From positions 12,596,225 through 12,660,224 of the forward strand of contig OZ023264.1 in assembly GCA_964006375.1 (NCBI GenBank): a DNA stretch of 64,000 nucleotides. Direction: 5' to 3'. This stretch comes from Tillus elongatus (Eukaryota; Arthropoda; Insecta; Coleoptera; Cleridae). Positions 1-11,901 of the stretch are shown in pieces. Position 1 is the stretch's first letter; each line of letters starts with the position of its first letter. A program made the position numbers and the translations under genes. The notes under the pieces are model-generated. The model saw only the letters and a list, made by a program, of their open reading frames with translations, was not told the origin of the DNA and searched no databases.

Positions 1-316
1 TAAACTTAGAAGCTGTTATTTTTGAAACAGTTGAGTTTCCCACTAGTATGTAAAGCCAAATATTTAATAATAAAAAATGTTGGGTGAAAAGATGAATTTC
101 TGTAAAAACGTGTTATTACTTTCCCTATAGACAACGCAAAATAGGGTTATTTCACGTGAAATTAAAGTACTTATTTATTTAAATTTATATACATTACCTA
201 AGAAAACAGTTAACACGTCATTTTCGTTTGTCTGATAATAGTTATCAAATTGATAAAAAAATATAATGATACAACATTTTTTAATATCTATATACATTTA
301 AATATAAAAAATTAAA

Positions 317-439
<123 letters not shown>

Positions 440-569
440 GGTGTTTCCAAATTGATGCGAAAATTTTTTTTAACTCAAACTCAATTTTTTATACTGTTGG
501 CTGTTGTTTGCACAGTTTTTACAAGTGGACTGATCGACTGATAAAGATGACCAGTGAACCGAAAATGTA

Positions 570-1174
570 ACTAGAGATAGAGATCTTTCTAAGAAAGAAT
601 AAAAGCATAATGTAATAACAAACCATATGTACAGAATAAAGGCAAATTTCTTTACCGAAAATTTATGAGCTGCGTTATGTTATGGAGTTCTTAGAATCAC
701 TTCTTGTGTAGCAATAAAAGTTATAACGTCTAACGTCCCAAGATGTGATAAATAATGATATTTATTGATTCTTGCTGTGGCATTGACATTTACGTAAAGA
801 CCCCTCATAAAATAAATTTGTTAGAAATGACTAGTTTATAATTCCTAAAACATCTAAGTAAATACTAATATAAGACTCCTTTCTGATTTCTAAAAGTTTC
901 ACTTCAGAGTGGCAAAAGATTTACGACACGCTTATTATAATTTCTTAACCCTTTGTTTCCTTTTCATATCGACAAAATTTGAGATTTATACACTACATGA
1001 AATAAATGCATTTATACTAGTGTGCCCGCTCTCGCTCACAGCTTTGGGAATGTAGGATACTATCGATCGACTATCCAGTTTAAAATAACTGAAGCGGTTA
1101 TTTTCAACGGTTAGTATTAAATAACGTTAACGGCTTCAACTGTTAACAGAAAAGAACCGTTTTTCCCATCACTA
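570..1174. other. AT-rich sequence without a recognisable gene
   Basis: No coding similarity or repeat unit is recognised. The last 30 bases (about 1145-1174) read on the minus strand as TAGTGATGGGAAAAACGG, which resembles a hAT-type terminus. No matching left end with an 8 bp duplication was found. Confidence 0.4.
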
Positions 1175-1177
1175 ATA

Positions 1178-2402
1178 AGTCCGTGACTTTTTTTAATGAA
1201 ACACAGCTTTTTTAACAAAAAATCATATTATTTCTCAACATAGTCTCCTTTGAGCTCTACACACTTCGTCCAATGTTTCTTCAATTTTTTTATCCCTTCC
1301 AAAAAATAAGATATGTCGAGGTCCTCAAAATAGGTATTTGTCAAATTATTTCATCATTGGAGTCAAATCTCTTTCCGTCGAGTCATTTAGTTTGGTTTGG
1401 AAACAAGAAATAGTCACTCGGGGCTAAATCCGGAGAATAGGGCGGATGGGGGAGCAATTCGTAGCCCAATTTCTGAAATTTTGCCATGGAGCCTACACAT
1501 GTGTGCACCCTTGCATTGTATTGGTGGAAAATAACTTTTTTCTTGTCCAAATGCGGTCGTTTTTTCCTCAAATCGTCATTGAATGGGTTTAATAAGTTGG
1601 TATAATATTCGCCATTGATTGTTCTTCCCTTTTGAAGGTAATCAATGTGGATTATACCGCGCGCATCCCAAAAAAAAACGGTTGCCATGACTATTGGCTG
1701 ACAAATCCACCTTGGCCTTCTTCGGCGCCGACTCGCACGGAGAAACCCAGTGTTTTGACTGCTGGCGTGTCGTGGTGAATCCATGTTTCGTCCACGGTTA
1801 CGAAACGGCGCAAAAACTCGTCCCTATTGCGGTTGAACAACGCCAAACACTCCTTCGAAGTTGTCACACGATTGCGTTTGTGGTCGATTGTGAGCAAACG
1901 CGGCACCCATGCATCCATCTTGCGGATAGCTTTCTCATACCCAAGTGATCATGCAAAGTCGAAATCACTAAGCCATGTGATATGCTTCCACAATCCCCCC
2001 ACTTTCAATCTCCGATCGGCCAACATCATATCGTGAATTTTTTCAATTGTTTCGGGTGTAGCGACCTCAACTGGGCGTCCAGAACGTTTGGCCTAATTTG
2101 TGCTTGTACGGCCGCAACAAAATTCAGTAAACCACTTTTTTTACCATGGAAATTGATGATGCAGAGTCCCCATAGTATTTATCAAGCTTAGCCTTGGTTT
2201 AAGTGATGTTTTTTTCCGAAAAAAATAATGTTTGATGAGCACACGAAATTCACTTTCTTCGATTTTTGTTATAACTCAAGAGGTTGTCTGATTTCAATGG
2301 CTATCTAACACAAACTAAATGACGCAGCTTGTTCAAATTTTGACAGGGGTCAACTGACAGATGCGATGTGAAGAGGCGGGAAACTTAAAAAAGTGACGTA
2401 CT
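1178..2402 (-). mobile_element. mariner element (Tc1/mariner), decayed
   Basis: A 1225 bp unit flanked by TA on both sides (1176-1177 and 2403-2404), the duplication expected of the superfamily. The ends match as inverted repeats: AGTCCGTGACTTTTTT on the left and AGTACGTCACTTTTTT on the right read in reverse complement. The length and single internal gene fit a mariner. Stops and frameshifts show it is inactive. Confidence 0.85.
1240..2340 (-). pseudogene. mariner transposase pseudogene
   Basis: Minus-strand translation gives mariner transposase in several frames. The helix-turn-helix region (around KYYGDSA and SISMVKK) lies near 2100-2200. The block WVPRLLTIDHKRNRV and the first catalytic Asp in VTVDETWIHH lie at 1780-1918. 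The catalytic C-terminus YSPDLAPSDYFLFP lies near 1400-1440. The second catalytic Asp, normally in a QDNARPH-type motif, is Tyr here (QYNARVH), while the 34-residue spacing to the third Asp is kept, so the ancestor was DD34D. A frameshift separates the two main blocks near 1700-1780. No functional product is expected. Confidence 0.88.
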
Positions 2403-2435
2403 TATCGACCCGCCCTCGTATCTCCCTCTAGCAAC

Positions 2436-2660
2436 TCTTCATTTCATTGAAGCTACCATACTTAATTACCTGGGCTAAGTCTTCCAGTACTTTCAGTCTT
2501 GGTCTACCTCTTCCCTTTTTTCCAAGTTACTACGTGTTTTTCAAATAATATTGTTACAACGTTATTATGTCTCAAAATATGCGCGACAAATTTTGCGTTA
2601 CTCTTCTCTCAATTTCTTGCAGCAAGGTTCTTTCTGCTCTTAGCTCTTTTTTTATTTTTT
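2436..2660 (-). pseudogene. LINE C-terminal fragment
   Basis: The minus strand encodes, across two frames, a basic C-terminal tail typical of non-LTR retrotransposon ORF2 proteins: ERTLLQEIERRV, then KKGRGRPRLKVLEDLAQ and IKYGSFNEMKSC before a stop. At least one frameshift and an in-frame stop are present. It is a short decayed 3' piece. The clade cannot be assigned. Confidence 0.5.
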
Positions 2661-2756
2661 ATTGTCATCTTGATGGCTGCGGCATGTCAGGCCATTAGCA
2701 CATTCATTCCCAATTCTTCATTGATTTTACCAATTTTCCAGATAAGGTCAACTTCT

Positions 2757-2830
2757 CGCTGGTCCACCCGGGAATCGAACCCGGGACCTCTCGCTTAGCA
2801 GGCCAACACCAAGCAACCTGCGCCATGAGG
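2757..2830 (-). repeat. tRNA-derived SINE head or tRNA pseudogene
   Basis: On the minus strand the sequence contains a perfect RNA polymerase III B box, GGTTCGATTCC, inside a paired GGTCCCGGG/CCCGGGTGGACC arm. Upstream is an A-box-like TGGCGCAGG and an anticodon-like CTGCTAAGC loop. The 5' acceptor strand does not pair properly with the 3' end, so a SINE head or tRNA pseudogene is likelier than a working tRNA. Confidence 0.6.
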
Positions 2831-2911
2831 GTGTTGTCTTACCTCTTTTAGCACCCTTTTATTCATACGTATACTTGGAGAACCCAAATCACCGCAACAC
2901 ATCTTTTTAAA

Positions 2912-2956
2912 GACCTGACGATCGTTTCACTAACAAGGTTATCGTCATCTGAGGAC
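2912..2956 (-). ncRNA. degenerate hammerhead ribozyme motif
   Basis: The minus strand carries the same stem II, GAAAC and GATCGTC layout as the intact motifs near 48.8 and 50.2 kb. The invariant CTGATGA box is CAGATGA here. Changing core U4 should abolish self-cleavage, so this is read as a dead copy. Confidence 0.6.
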
Positions 2957-3249
2957 GAAAAATTCTAAACTGCTTACTAGTAAATATCACGTTATATACT
3001 GAATTTTAGGTAGAGACCGATACCGAGAGGGAGGCAAATTTTCTGTGTATTGTATTGTTATTGCCGGACGAGGTTTTTGAACTTCGTTTATAACTTTACC
3101 TGGCAAATTTCGGAATATTTGATCTGTATCAGAGACAGAGGGCAAACAAAGAAGTATAAATCAGTGGCGGCACTCGGTTTAAGGAACTTTTGTTTTTTAT
3201 TGCCTTAGAAACATAAATACTTTCGTACGCATCTAGCTTCGCTGACTGT

Positions 3250-3615
3250 CTAGCATTTTTGAAGTTTCATATTTTCTTTATCAATGTGGTGGTGATTATC
3301 CCAAATATGTTGTGCCACGCATGACTTGTCTACACTACCGTATCTCAGCTGTGCCAGATGTTCACGAAATCTAGTCACAATGGTTCTACTAGTCTGCCCA
3401 ATTACAATCTTAACAACATCATAGATACCCGACATTTCATTGACTTTATCTTTATCTTTCGTATTACCTATCAAATTTCTTAAATTATTTTTTGTCGAAA
3501 AATTTAACTGCAAATCGGTTTTCTTAAAAATGCCCTTGAGACCCCTTGTGATACGCTGTTCAAAAGGTAGACAAACAATTTTGTTCTCTATTGGTGAATT
3601 TTTATTTAAAAAAAA
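3250..3615 (-). pseudogene. PLE GIY-YIG endonuclease fragment
   Basis: The last 87 codons are open and give a GIY-YIG nuclease domain: GIYDVVKIVIGQTSRTIVTR, then FREHLAQLRYGSVDKS and AQHIWDNHHHIDKENMK. In PLEs this domain follows the reverse transcriptase and is thought to nick the target. The usual Cys pair between GIY and the second motif (compare SCKDCNLKYVGQT at 49.4 kb) is missing and the stretch is shorter, indicating decay. The reverse transcriptase is absent. Confidence 0.82.
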
Positions 3616-3631
3616 TCACTAATAGAGAGGT

Positions 3632-4617
3632 TCATCTGTTGCATTTACCGGTCACCTTCTTACAGCAATTTTGTCCAGCTCTCCGACTACCTTTCTGAGA
3701 AAACCGATCACGTGATTTCTAAATATCCTTCCTCCGAGGTCACTATTCTTGGTGACTTCAATGTCCATAATAAGGAATGGCTGGGATCTTCAAAAACCGA
3801 CCCACAAGCGAGAGCAGCGGAGGCCTTCCCAGTCAGCAATTCTTTAGCCAATATGGTTCAGCAACCTACTTACTATCCTCGCATCCCAACACACAGCTCA
3901 AATTTTTTGGATCTCCTTCTTACTACAAAACCCGAATGCTATAAGATATCAGTCACCAAAAAGCCCTGGTTCTCTAAATCCTGTTACAAGGCCAGACTTG
4001 AAAAGGTCAAAGCTCACAAAACGCTTCTACATAATCCCAGTCAAGAAAACCGTCAAGCATTTAACGACGCAAGAAACCACTATGTCCGCATTCTTTCTGA
4101 GGCAAGAAAGTCGTTTAATAACCACATCAAAAACAAAGTCCTCTCAAGCTCCAACGGCAGCAAACCCTTATGGAATCTTGATAAATCTATTGGGAATAAT
4201 TTCTGCATGAGCACGTTCCCACCTTTTGTTTCGGGGGATGAAATTGTTTCTACCGCTCTGGACAAGGCTGAACTTTTTGCCTCGTTCGCCGGCAATTCTA
4301 CTCTTAGCCTATCTCCAAATGTTCAACCATCAACAGTCCCAAATGTCGCGCATAAAATGACGGATATCATTTTCACAACAAAAAAGGTACGAAAGATGCT
4401 CTCTTTTCTTAATACCAGGAAAGCCTCTGGCCTTGACGAGATCCCAACAATTGTTCTCAAAAAATGCGCACCAGAAGTTGCTCCCGTCCTGACTCGTCTG
4501 TGTCAGACATCTTACAATAGAGGCATATTCCCTAGTAACTGGAAAACTGCTCGAGTACAACCCGTCCCCAAGAAAGGATCCAAAGCGCTTCCTAGCAACT
4601 ACAGGCCTAGTCAGAAA
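3632..4617 (+). pseudogene. LINE copy A, EN to RT start, rearranged
   Basis: Shows the same family as the copies at 15.3, 32.0 and 35.3 kb. It starts inside the apurinic-like endonuclease (CCHLPVTFL-equivalent frame, then VTILGDFNVHNKEWLG). It continues through LDLLLTTKPECYKISVT and loses the segment holding the SDH motif by deletion before KKPWFSKS. It then runs through the linker to the RT start (ARVQPVPKKGSKALPSNYRP). It breaks at GGCCTA and runs straight into a (TA)n array. The long open stretch 3712-4620 encodes no complete enzyme: the RT catalytic core is missing. Confidence 0.85.
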
Positions 4618-4618
4618 T

Positions 4619-5865
<1,247 letters not shown>

Positions 5866-6600
5866 TACATTCAGGCTGACCATCTTGTCCTCGACAGACG
5901 TGTCATTGCTTTATGCTCACTTTATTAAAGGAAGTGTGGAAAACAAATAATAATAATGATGATAATAATGCTTCCTTATTATCAATTCATAATTACCAAT
6001 TATAAAATTGGAGCTTTTACTGCGCATTTACTAATGGGAGAATACTACTAAAACCTTGTCTATGCTAGTACTGCCCTGAACGCCATAGTACGAGAAACGA
6101 AGAACCCGCACATCTTGTCCTGATAAATTTAGAAAAGAGTTCCAAAGAAAACATAGTTAGCTGGATTATCGCGTAATTCAGAAGCATGGCTTTCTGATGA
6201 GAATTAGAAAAAAACTAAATTAGTGGAAATCGTGGTACGTCCTGCATAATGGTCAAAGAAGGCAAGCAGCTGTCTTTGATGGAAATGTGTTGGAACAAGT
6301 AGATGCAATTTATGAAAAGAGCCATTTGTAATTAGATAAATCTTGAATAATTAGCGTTACTTGTTAGGAAATGCTGCTTTGCCCAGTTCTTTTTTTATAA
6401 AATAAAAGCATGCAGGTATCATGTTAAAAAAACTACGACCTGGTTGTTTTCAAATCTGGTTACAAACGATATTATTAAAGCGATGAAGCAACGCAATTCG
6501 CTACAACATATTTTCAACAGCAACTATAGTTACGCCAGCAGTTTCCCCAATCAGATAATTAATTACACTTTTCAATTTTAAATCTAATGTAAGGCTACAT
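5866..6600. other. unassigned AT-rich sequence
   Basis: No open frame with recognisable similarity, no inverted termini and no tandem unit are seen here. Confidence 0.4.
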
Positions 6601-6614
6601 GCATTGTGTGTGTG

Positions 6615-6617
<3 letters not shown>

Positions 6618-6694
<77 letters not shown>
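6618..6694. repeat. (ATT)n microsatellite
   Basis: About 25 uninterrupted TAT/ATT trinucleotides, producing poly-Ile reading frames on both strands that are not genes. Confidence 0.97.
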
Positions 6695-6696
<2 letters not shown>

Positions 6697-6914
6697 AATC
6701 ACGGTGGAATATTAAAAAACATTTACTCAGAAAATGTCCGTTATCTCAGTATTCAATGCCACAGTAATGAGACTATATATTGCAAAATATCGTTCCATCT
6801 TCTACACTGCATAAAACTCCTTTATAACACCATTGTTTAACAAAGCCCTCTAGGTAATGTTTCCCTGAATACCAAATAAATTCCTTATAAAGTCGTGACT
6901 TCAGACGAATTTTT

Positions 6915-8345
6915 AAAACGGTCAAATATGGTCTAATGTCCTTTTCTGCAAGTAAACATCCATTAGCTCATTGTATAGCGTCGACTTGGCAAGATTCAGC
7001 AAAAAATTGCAAACTTTACTCATTGGCCCCAAGTCCGCTGACAATCCAGCATAAATGTCTACCGCATATAAGGATCTATTTAACAAACCAAGAAAAATAC
7101 CCCTTATAAAATTCCATATATCCTTTGTTTTGGAACATTGCACGAAGAGATGCCAGGACGTTCGGATTATTTGACACCAAGGACACAAGTCTGAATCTAT
7201 CTTTCCTGCCCTATTCAGAAAAACCAGGTCCGCTAAGCGGTTCTTTGCTAGACGGAAAGCTATCGACTGTTGGTGGGAAACTGTTGGATGCTCTATAAAG
7301 CTCTTCCAGTAAACTGGATCATCAGTCCAAGCTCCCTTTAAAGGAGCTCCGATCCGTTAATGTTTGAGAGTTGTTTCTTTGAGCAGGTCTCTCCTCGAAT
7401 CCGTTGAAATATCCTTAATTTGTCCTCGTGAGTCAACAAATTGCCATGTGATGGAAGCCAAGTAGTTGCTATCTACATCGTTCTGATTAATGAAGTGGGA
7501 GCTAAATTTATCTTTTAACTGTTGAAAATTTATCCGTAAGTTACACTTAAGATATGGATTGTAACCTGATATATTTAGGTCCTGAAAGTCTACCCAGTTG
7601 TCGTTGTCAATTAGCTGAGATATTTTGTACAAACCTAAACTAAACCATAAGTTTGAAATTGTTAATTGGGCAACATTTACAAGTCTACAGTCAATCAAGG
7701 GTAAGTCGCCAATCTTACATGATCTAAACAAGTTTGCAGCATTGAATTCTATTATGTCAAGAAAGGCCATGACTTGATACAAAACATTGGGGAGGTGATT
7801 ATCTCTATATGGGGAGGGCTTCATGAAGAGAACTTGCCAGGTAAGGCCACAATTTCGATAGGTCGACAGAAAATATCGCGTCATTACTAACCACTTAGGT
7901 TATTCTATGCAGGACAAGAACTTACAGGCAAACAGTAATCGAAACAACTTTACTTTACATTCGACATTAACCAAACCTAAACCACCATGTGATATAGGTA
8001 AGCAAAGATGCTGTTCTGTGACCCAGTGCTTTCTTCCACGCCAAAATAATTCAATTAAAAATTTTTGTACGCTTTTAAGAAGTTTGGTGGAATTGGTAAT
8101 ACTTGAAATGAATACCATAGGGTGGGAGCTATAAAGTGGTTAATTACTATAACCCTTCCTCTCCAAGAGAGGGATGGCAAAACATTTTTCCATTTTGTTG
8201 CTGAATTTCTGACCTTAGAAAAGATTAATTCTAAAATATCGTCATTAATTACATTTTTATCATTATTAATAGTTACACCTAAAATATTAATGCTGTCTGA
8301 AGTCCATGAGATACCCAACGGTATTTCAGTCGTGCCTTTGAAACG
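6915..8345 (-). pseudogene. L1/Tx1-like LINE ORF2 C-terminal pseudogene
   Basis: Minus-strand blocks in order are the post-RT region (INILGVTINNDKNV, then KWKNVLPSLSWRGRVIVINH), the conserved IELFWRGRKHWV and LPISHGGLGLVNV segment, a long poorly conserved middle, and a C-terminal zinc-knuckle-like CPWC...SWHLFVQCSKTKDIW motif near 7100-7190. This order is typical of L1/Tx1-group ORF2 proteins. The RT catalytic core is not in the window. Frame changes near 8100, 7890 and 7200-7350 show decay. Confidence 0.75.
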
Positions 8346-8364
8346 CCCGAGCCAAAAAAAGCAT

Positions 8365-8424
8365 TGTGTGTGTGCGTGTGTGCGTCCGTGCGTGCACGCG
8401 CGTGTGTGTGTATGTGTGCGTGTT
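8365..8424. repeat. (TG)n imperfect microsatellite
   Basis: An imperfect TG/CG-rich dinucleotide tract directly at the edge of the LINE fragment and the SINE-like block. Confidence 0.85.
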
Positions 8425-8722
8425 TGTTTCTTTAACATCGGTCTATTTCCGCGACTATGGCCAATCACCGACGCCAGGGAGCAGTTGCATCTCGCTACCG
8501 TGGAAAATCTGCCGAACCCCTGCCCTTCTGTAATGGGGGTGGGGATCTTTAACGTGCCCAACGTCGCATGGACATGGGACTGGCGGCTTTACGCCCCCTC
8601 TGAAGGGCGAAACTTGCAGACATTCAACTTGCTCAAATACAATGCCACAACCGCGGTTGATATTAATTGTGCAGTATGTTTTGATAAAGTGAAAGGAGAA
8701 CGCTAGGATCGAACCCAGTAGT
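8425..8722 (-). repeat. tRNA-derived SINE with conserved-looking central block
   Basis: On the minus strand a B box (GGTTCGATCC) sits at about 8705-8718. Inside is a GC-rich block on the plus strand with GGGATCTTTAACGTGCCCAA and GGACATGGGACTGGCGG. From memory, similar central blocks recur in SINEs of distant invertebrates. The compact GC-rich composition contrasts with the AT-rich surroundings. No A box is clear, so the head is partial. The exact SINE superfamily is not claimed. Confidence 0.5.
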
Positions 8723-8894
8723 TTTCGAGGCACATAAATTCCATTCAATTCCAAAGAATTATATTCTAACAAAGTTACAAAAATGTACAATTTTATGAAT
8801 TTTCATTAAAAAAATTCACTAATAAAGAGGTATCGATGGTAAAACTTTTGGAAAATTTCTTCTAATAGTCTGTTTTTAACCATTAGTTCTTTAT

Positions 8895-9142
8895 TGACTT
8901 GCTTTAGGAGTGAGTTTTCCCTTATCAAGTCTCAGTCAGCATTATAACCATCCCACACTACTGAATTGTTTATGTTCCTGGTTTTATTCGCTATTTCTTC
9001 TAGTATTTCCTTTTAGTGAATTTTCTTTAAAAAATTCACTAATGAGGAGAACCCGACTTTTGAATTTTGAAAAAATGTCTTCAAATGAGCGCTAATTAGG
9101 CCCCCCAGAATACATATCCGGGGTCAGTTTCAATTTTTATAT

Positions 9143-9240
<98 letters not shown>

Positions 9241-10105
9241 CACACCGATAACTCAAAAAATAATGGGCCGATTTTAATTAAATTTGGTGAAAAAATTCCT
9301 TTGGCAAATGGCTTGGATAAGTTCGTTAGCCAGGAAAATCTGCCTAGGTTTTCCCGGAAAATTTTGTGTTTTCTTTCGAAAAAAAATTATATCTCCGGAA
9401 TTAACAAAGTAACCAAATTTGGTACGCGAGTTTATATTATCATAAGTAAACCACCTACCAAAATTTAGCACCTAAGTTAAAAGATAAAAAAGTCTTGGGT
9501 ATTTAAAGAAAAATTAATTGGGGGTTTCCTCAAAACGTCAAAGTCGCGATTTAAAACGTCAAAATTGGCAACATTTAGGCAAGGAACCTGAAACTAATAC
9601 GAGCTATGGAAAGAAAATGTCTCAAGAAGAATGTTTTACAAAGCCTGAAGTCTTAGATTCAACCGTCATTGTCCTATATTTTACTAAAATATTTCCAGAA
9701 AATTCCTTTGAAATAGATCCTTTTTCTAGTGCTTTGGCAGTAGCCTCAGCTATAGAGTTTATGGTATATAATTTTTGTCGAATTTTCGTAAAAAATCAAT
9801 AAAGTTCAATATATCCGTTACAAGATACGAAAAAAAAACTGTAAACATTAATTATAGGGTGTCTTGAGCTACATCTTAAAGAAAAATTATACAATCACAG
9901 GGTGGCCCATAAGTCGTTGGTGATACAAATTGTGTTTTTCTTTTTTATCGAACACGCCTTATTGGATTTTTGCATTTTCCATCGACATATAATGCATGTT
10001 TGTAAGAAAATAAATTCGGGACGCAGCAAGTGCGTTACGGTAGCGAATTTTCATCGAATGCTCAAATTTGAATAGCTCAAGGAAGGTACTCACTAAATTT
10101 GATCA
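8895..10105 (+). repeat. (TA)n-centred repeat family, near-complete copy
   Basis: This is the best copy for defining the family. It has a palindromic end (TAGTGAATTTTC next to AAAAAATTCACTAATG, 9014-9045), a constant block (GAGCGCTAATTAGGCCCCCC), the TA array, then CACACCGATAACTCAA and about 800 bp of shared sequence. This includes TGGCCCATAAGTCGTTGGTG (9904-9923) and the end hairpin ACGCAGCAAGTGCGT at 10022. It carries short open frames that are not conserved, so it looks non-autonomous. Confidence 0.8.
9146..9236. repeat. (TA)n microsatellite
   Basis: A 91 bp TA array at the fixed internal position of the surrounding repeat copy. Confidence 0.95.
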
Positions 10106-10151
10106 AGATCAGCCCATTATTTTTTGAGTTATCGGTGTGATACATACATAC

Positions 10152-10219
<68 letters not shown>

Positions 10220-10500
10220 ACTGACCCCGGATATGTGTTCTAGGGGGACTAATTAGCGCTCTTTTGAAGAAATTTTTTAAAATTCAAAAGTCGGGATCTC
10301 CTTAGTGAATTTTTTTAAAGAAAATTCACCAAAAAGCTATGATAACCAAATTTGGTAGGTAGGTTTACGATATAAAAAGTAAACTATACACCAAAATTTA
10401 GATTTCTATGTTACAAGAAAAAAAAATTATGATAAAATATTTAGTGCCAGATCATTTCTATGAAAATTCACTACCATAACGCACTTGCTGCGTCCAGGCT
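10106..10500 (-). repeat. (TA)n-centred repeat family, inverted partial copy
   Basis: Lies head-to-head with the previous copy. It shows the reversed order TTTTGAGTTATCGGTGTG, TA array (10157-10216), AAACTGACCCCGGATATG, the palindromic end, and finally the reversed hairpin ACGCACTTGCTGCGT at about 10482. Much of the internal segment is missing. Confidence 0.78.
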
Positions 10501-10689
10501 TTTCATTAAAACAGTCGCGTTTATTTATTAAGATAGTTTCAATAACTGTATTTTGAAAAAATTTCGTGTTTAGGCCTTTTTTCGACCAAGTCACAGAAAT
10601 AATAGTCTGGCGGTGCTAAATCGGGAGAATAAGCCGGGTGGTAAACCAATTTAAAACGAATTTTATCATTATTTGCATTGAAAAGTTCT

Positions 10690-11797
10690 TTCCGCAATAC
10701 AACGCACGTGTTTATAAATTAAAAAATCTCGGGACGCAGCAAGTGCGTATATTTTCATAAAACTATTTTTTAATAGCAATAATGTGTTTTTTTAAGAAAT
10801 CAGGCATCAAATTTGGTTACCAGTATAATCTATATAGTAAAAACAATGTGCCATGTTTCATCAAAATAACTTTATTGTTTGAAAATGTAAAAAAATTTCC
10901 GAAAGTAAACTTAAAGTGTTCCAGAAAAAACTCGTTTTTTGGTCAACCTTATAGGTTAATAGCAAATTGAGCTATTCAAATATTAAGCATTTGATCAAAA
11001 TTCGCTACCATAACGCACTTACTGCGTCCAGAATTTTTGTTCTTACAAACATGCATTATATTTCGATGGAAAATGCAAAAATGCAATAACATAAGGCGTG
11101 TTTGATTAAAAAAAAAGAAAATTTGTATCACCAACGACTTATGGGCCATGTAGTTTAAGACACCCTATAATTAATATATACAATTTTTTTTTATATCTGG
11201 TATAATAACAGATATATTGAGCTTTATTGATTTTTTTACGAAAATTCTACAAAAATTATATACTATTAACGATAAACTCTATAGCTAAGGCTACTGCCAA
11301 GTATCAGAGAAAGGGTCTATTTGAAATGAATTTTCTGGAAACATTTTATTAAAATGAAGGACAATGACGGTTGAAACTAAGACTTCAGGGTTTGTAAAAC
11401 ATTCTTCTTGAGACATTTTATTTCCATAGTCCGTATTAGATTCAAGTTCTTTTCCTAAATGTTGCCAATTTTGACTTTTAAATCGCAACTTTGACGTTTT
11501 GTGAAAACCCCCAATTTATTTTTGTTTAAATGCCTATAACTTTTTTGTATTTTGACCTACAGAGCTAAATTTTGGTAGGTAACTTTCCTATAATGATATA
11601 AACCCGCGTATAAAATTTGGTTGCCCTTACTTTGTTAATTTTGGAGATATAATTTTTTTTCCAAAGAAAACACAAAATTTTCCGGGAAAACCTCGTCGGA
11701 TTTTCCTGGGTAACGAACATATCCAAGCCACTTGCAAAAGGAAGGTATGTGCCAAATTTTATCAAAACCGGTCCATTATTTTTTAAGTTATAGGTGT

Positions 11798-11800
<3 letters not shown>
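10690..11800 (-). repeat. (TA)n-centred repeat family, copy later split by a DD41D transposon
   Basis: Starts with a short head-to-head pair of end motifs (GGGACGCAGCAAGTGCG at 10733; ACGCACTTACTGCGT at 11011). It then runs in reverse order through ACTTATGGGCC, ATTTTCCGGGAAAACC and TTAAGTTATAGGTGTG to the TA array at 11801. The other half of this copy resumes at 14593, beyond the DD41D insertion. Confidence 0.78.
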
Positions 11801-11884
<84 letters not shown>

Positions 11885-11901
11885 ATATATATATATATAT
11901 A
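11801..11901. repeat. (TA)n array, left part
   Basis: A TA array with one C at 11883 that ends exactly where the transposon terminus CAGGGTGTC begins. The array continues after the element at 14510-14592. Confidence 0.95.

Larger units (their letters stand above)
2869..3620 (-). mobile_element. Penelope-like element fragment
   Basis: Contains the pLTR-type terminal sequence shared with the PLEs near 17.7, 24.3, 48.7 and 62.2 kb (ACTTGGAGAACCCAAATCAC) and, further in, an antisense GIY-YIG region. It is 5' truncated and abuts a LINE fragment at about 3625. Confidence 0.8.

Noticed and set aside
1020..1174. Complete hAT MITE before the mariner
   Set aside because: The right side resembles a hAT end (TAGTGATGGG on the minus strand), but TAGTGTGCCC at 1018 does not mirror it and no 8 bp duplication fits.
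2757..2830. Functional tRNA gene
   Set aside because: B box is perfect but the acceptor stem does not pair; better explained as a SINE head or tRNA pseudogene.
6618..6694. Poly-Ile frames over the ATT tract
   Set aside because: Trinucleotide microsatellite, open on both strands by composition.
8055..8790. Open frames on both strands across the TG tract and SINE
   Set aside because: They join LINE, microsatellite and SINE sequence in series; no single protein is conserved across the joins.
9518..9802. 94-codon open frame in the (TA)n repeat
   Set aside because: Other copies of the same segment (for example 11291-11488 and 43900-44050) do not keep the frame.
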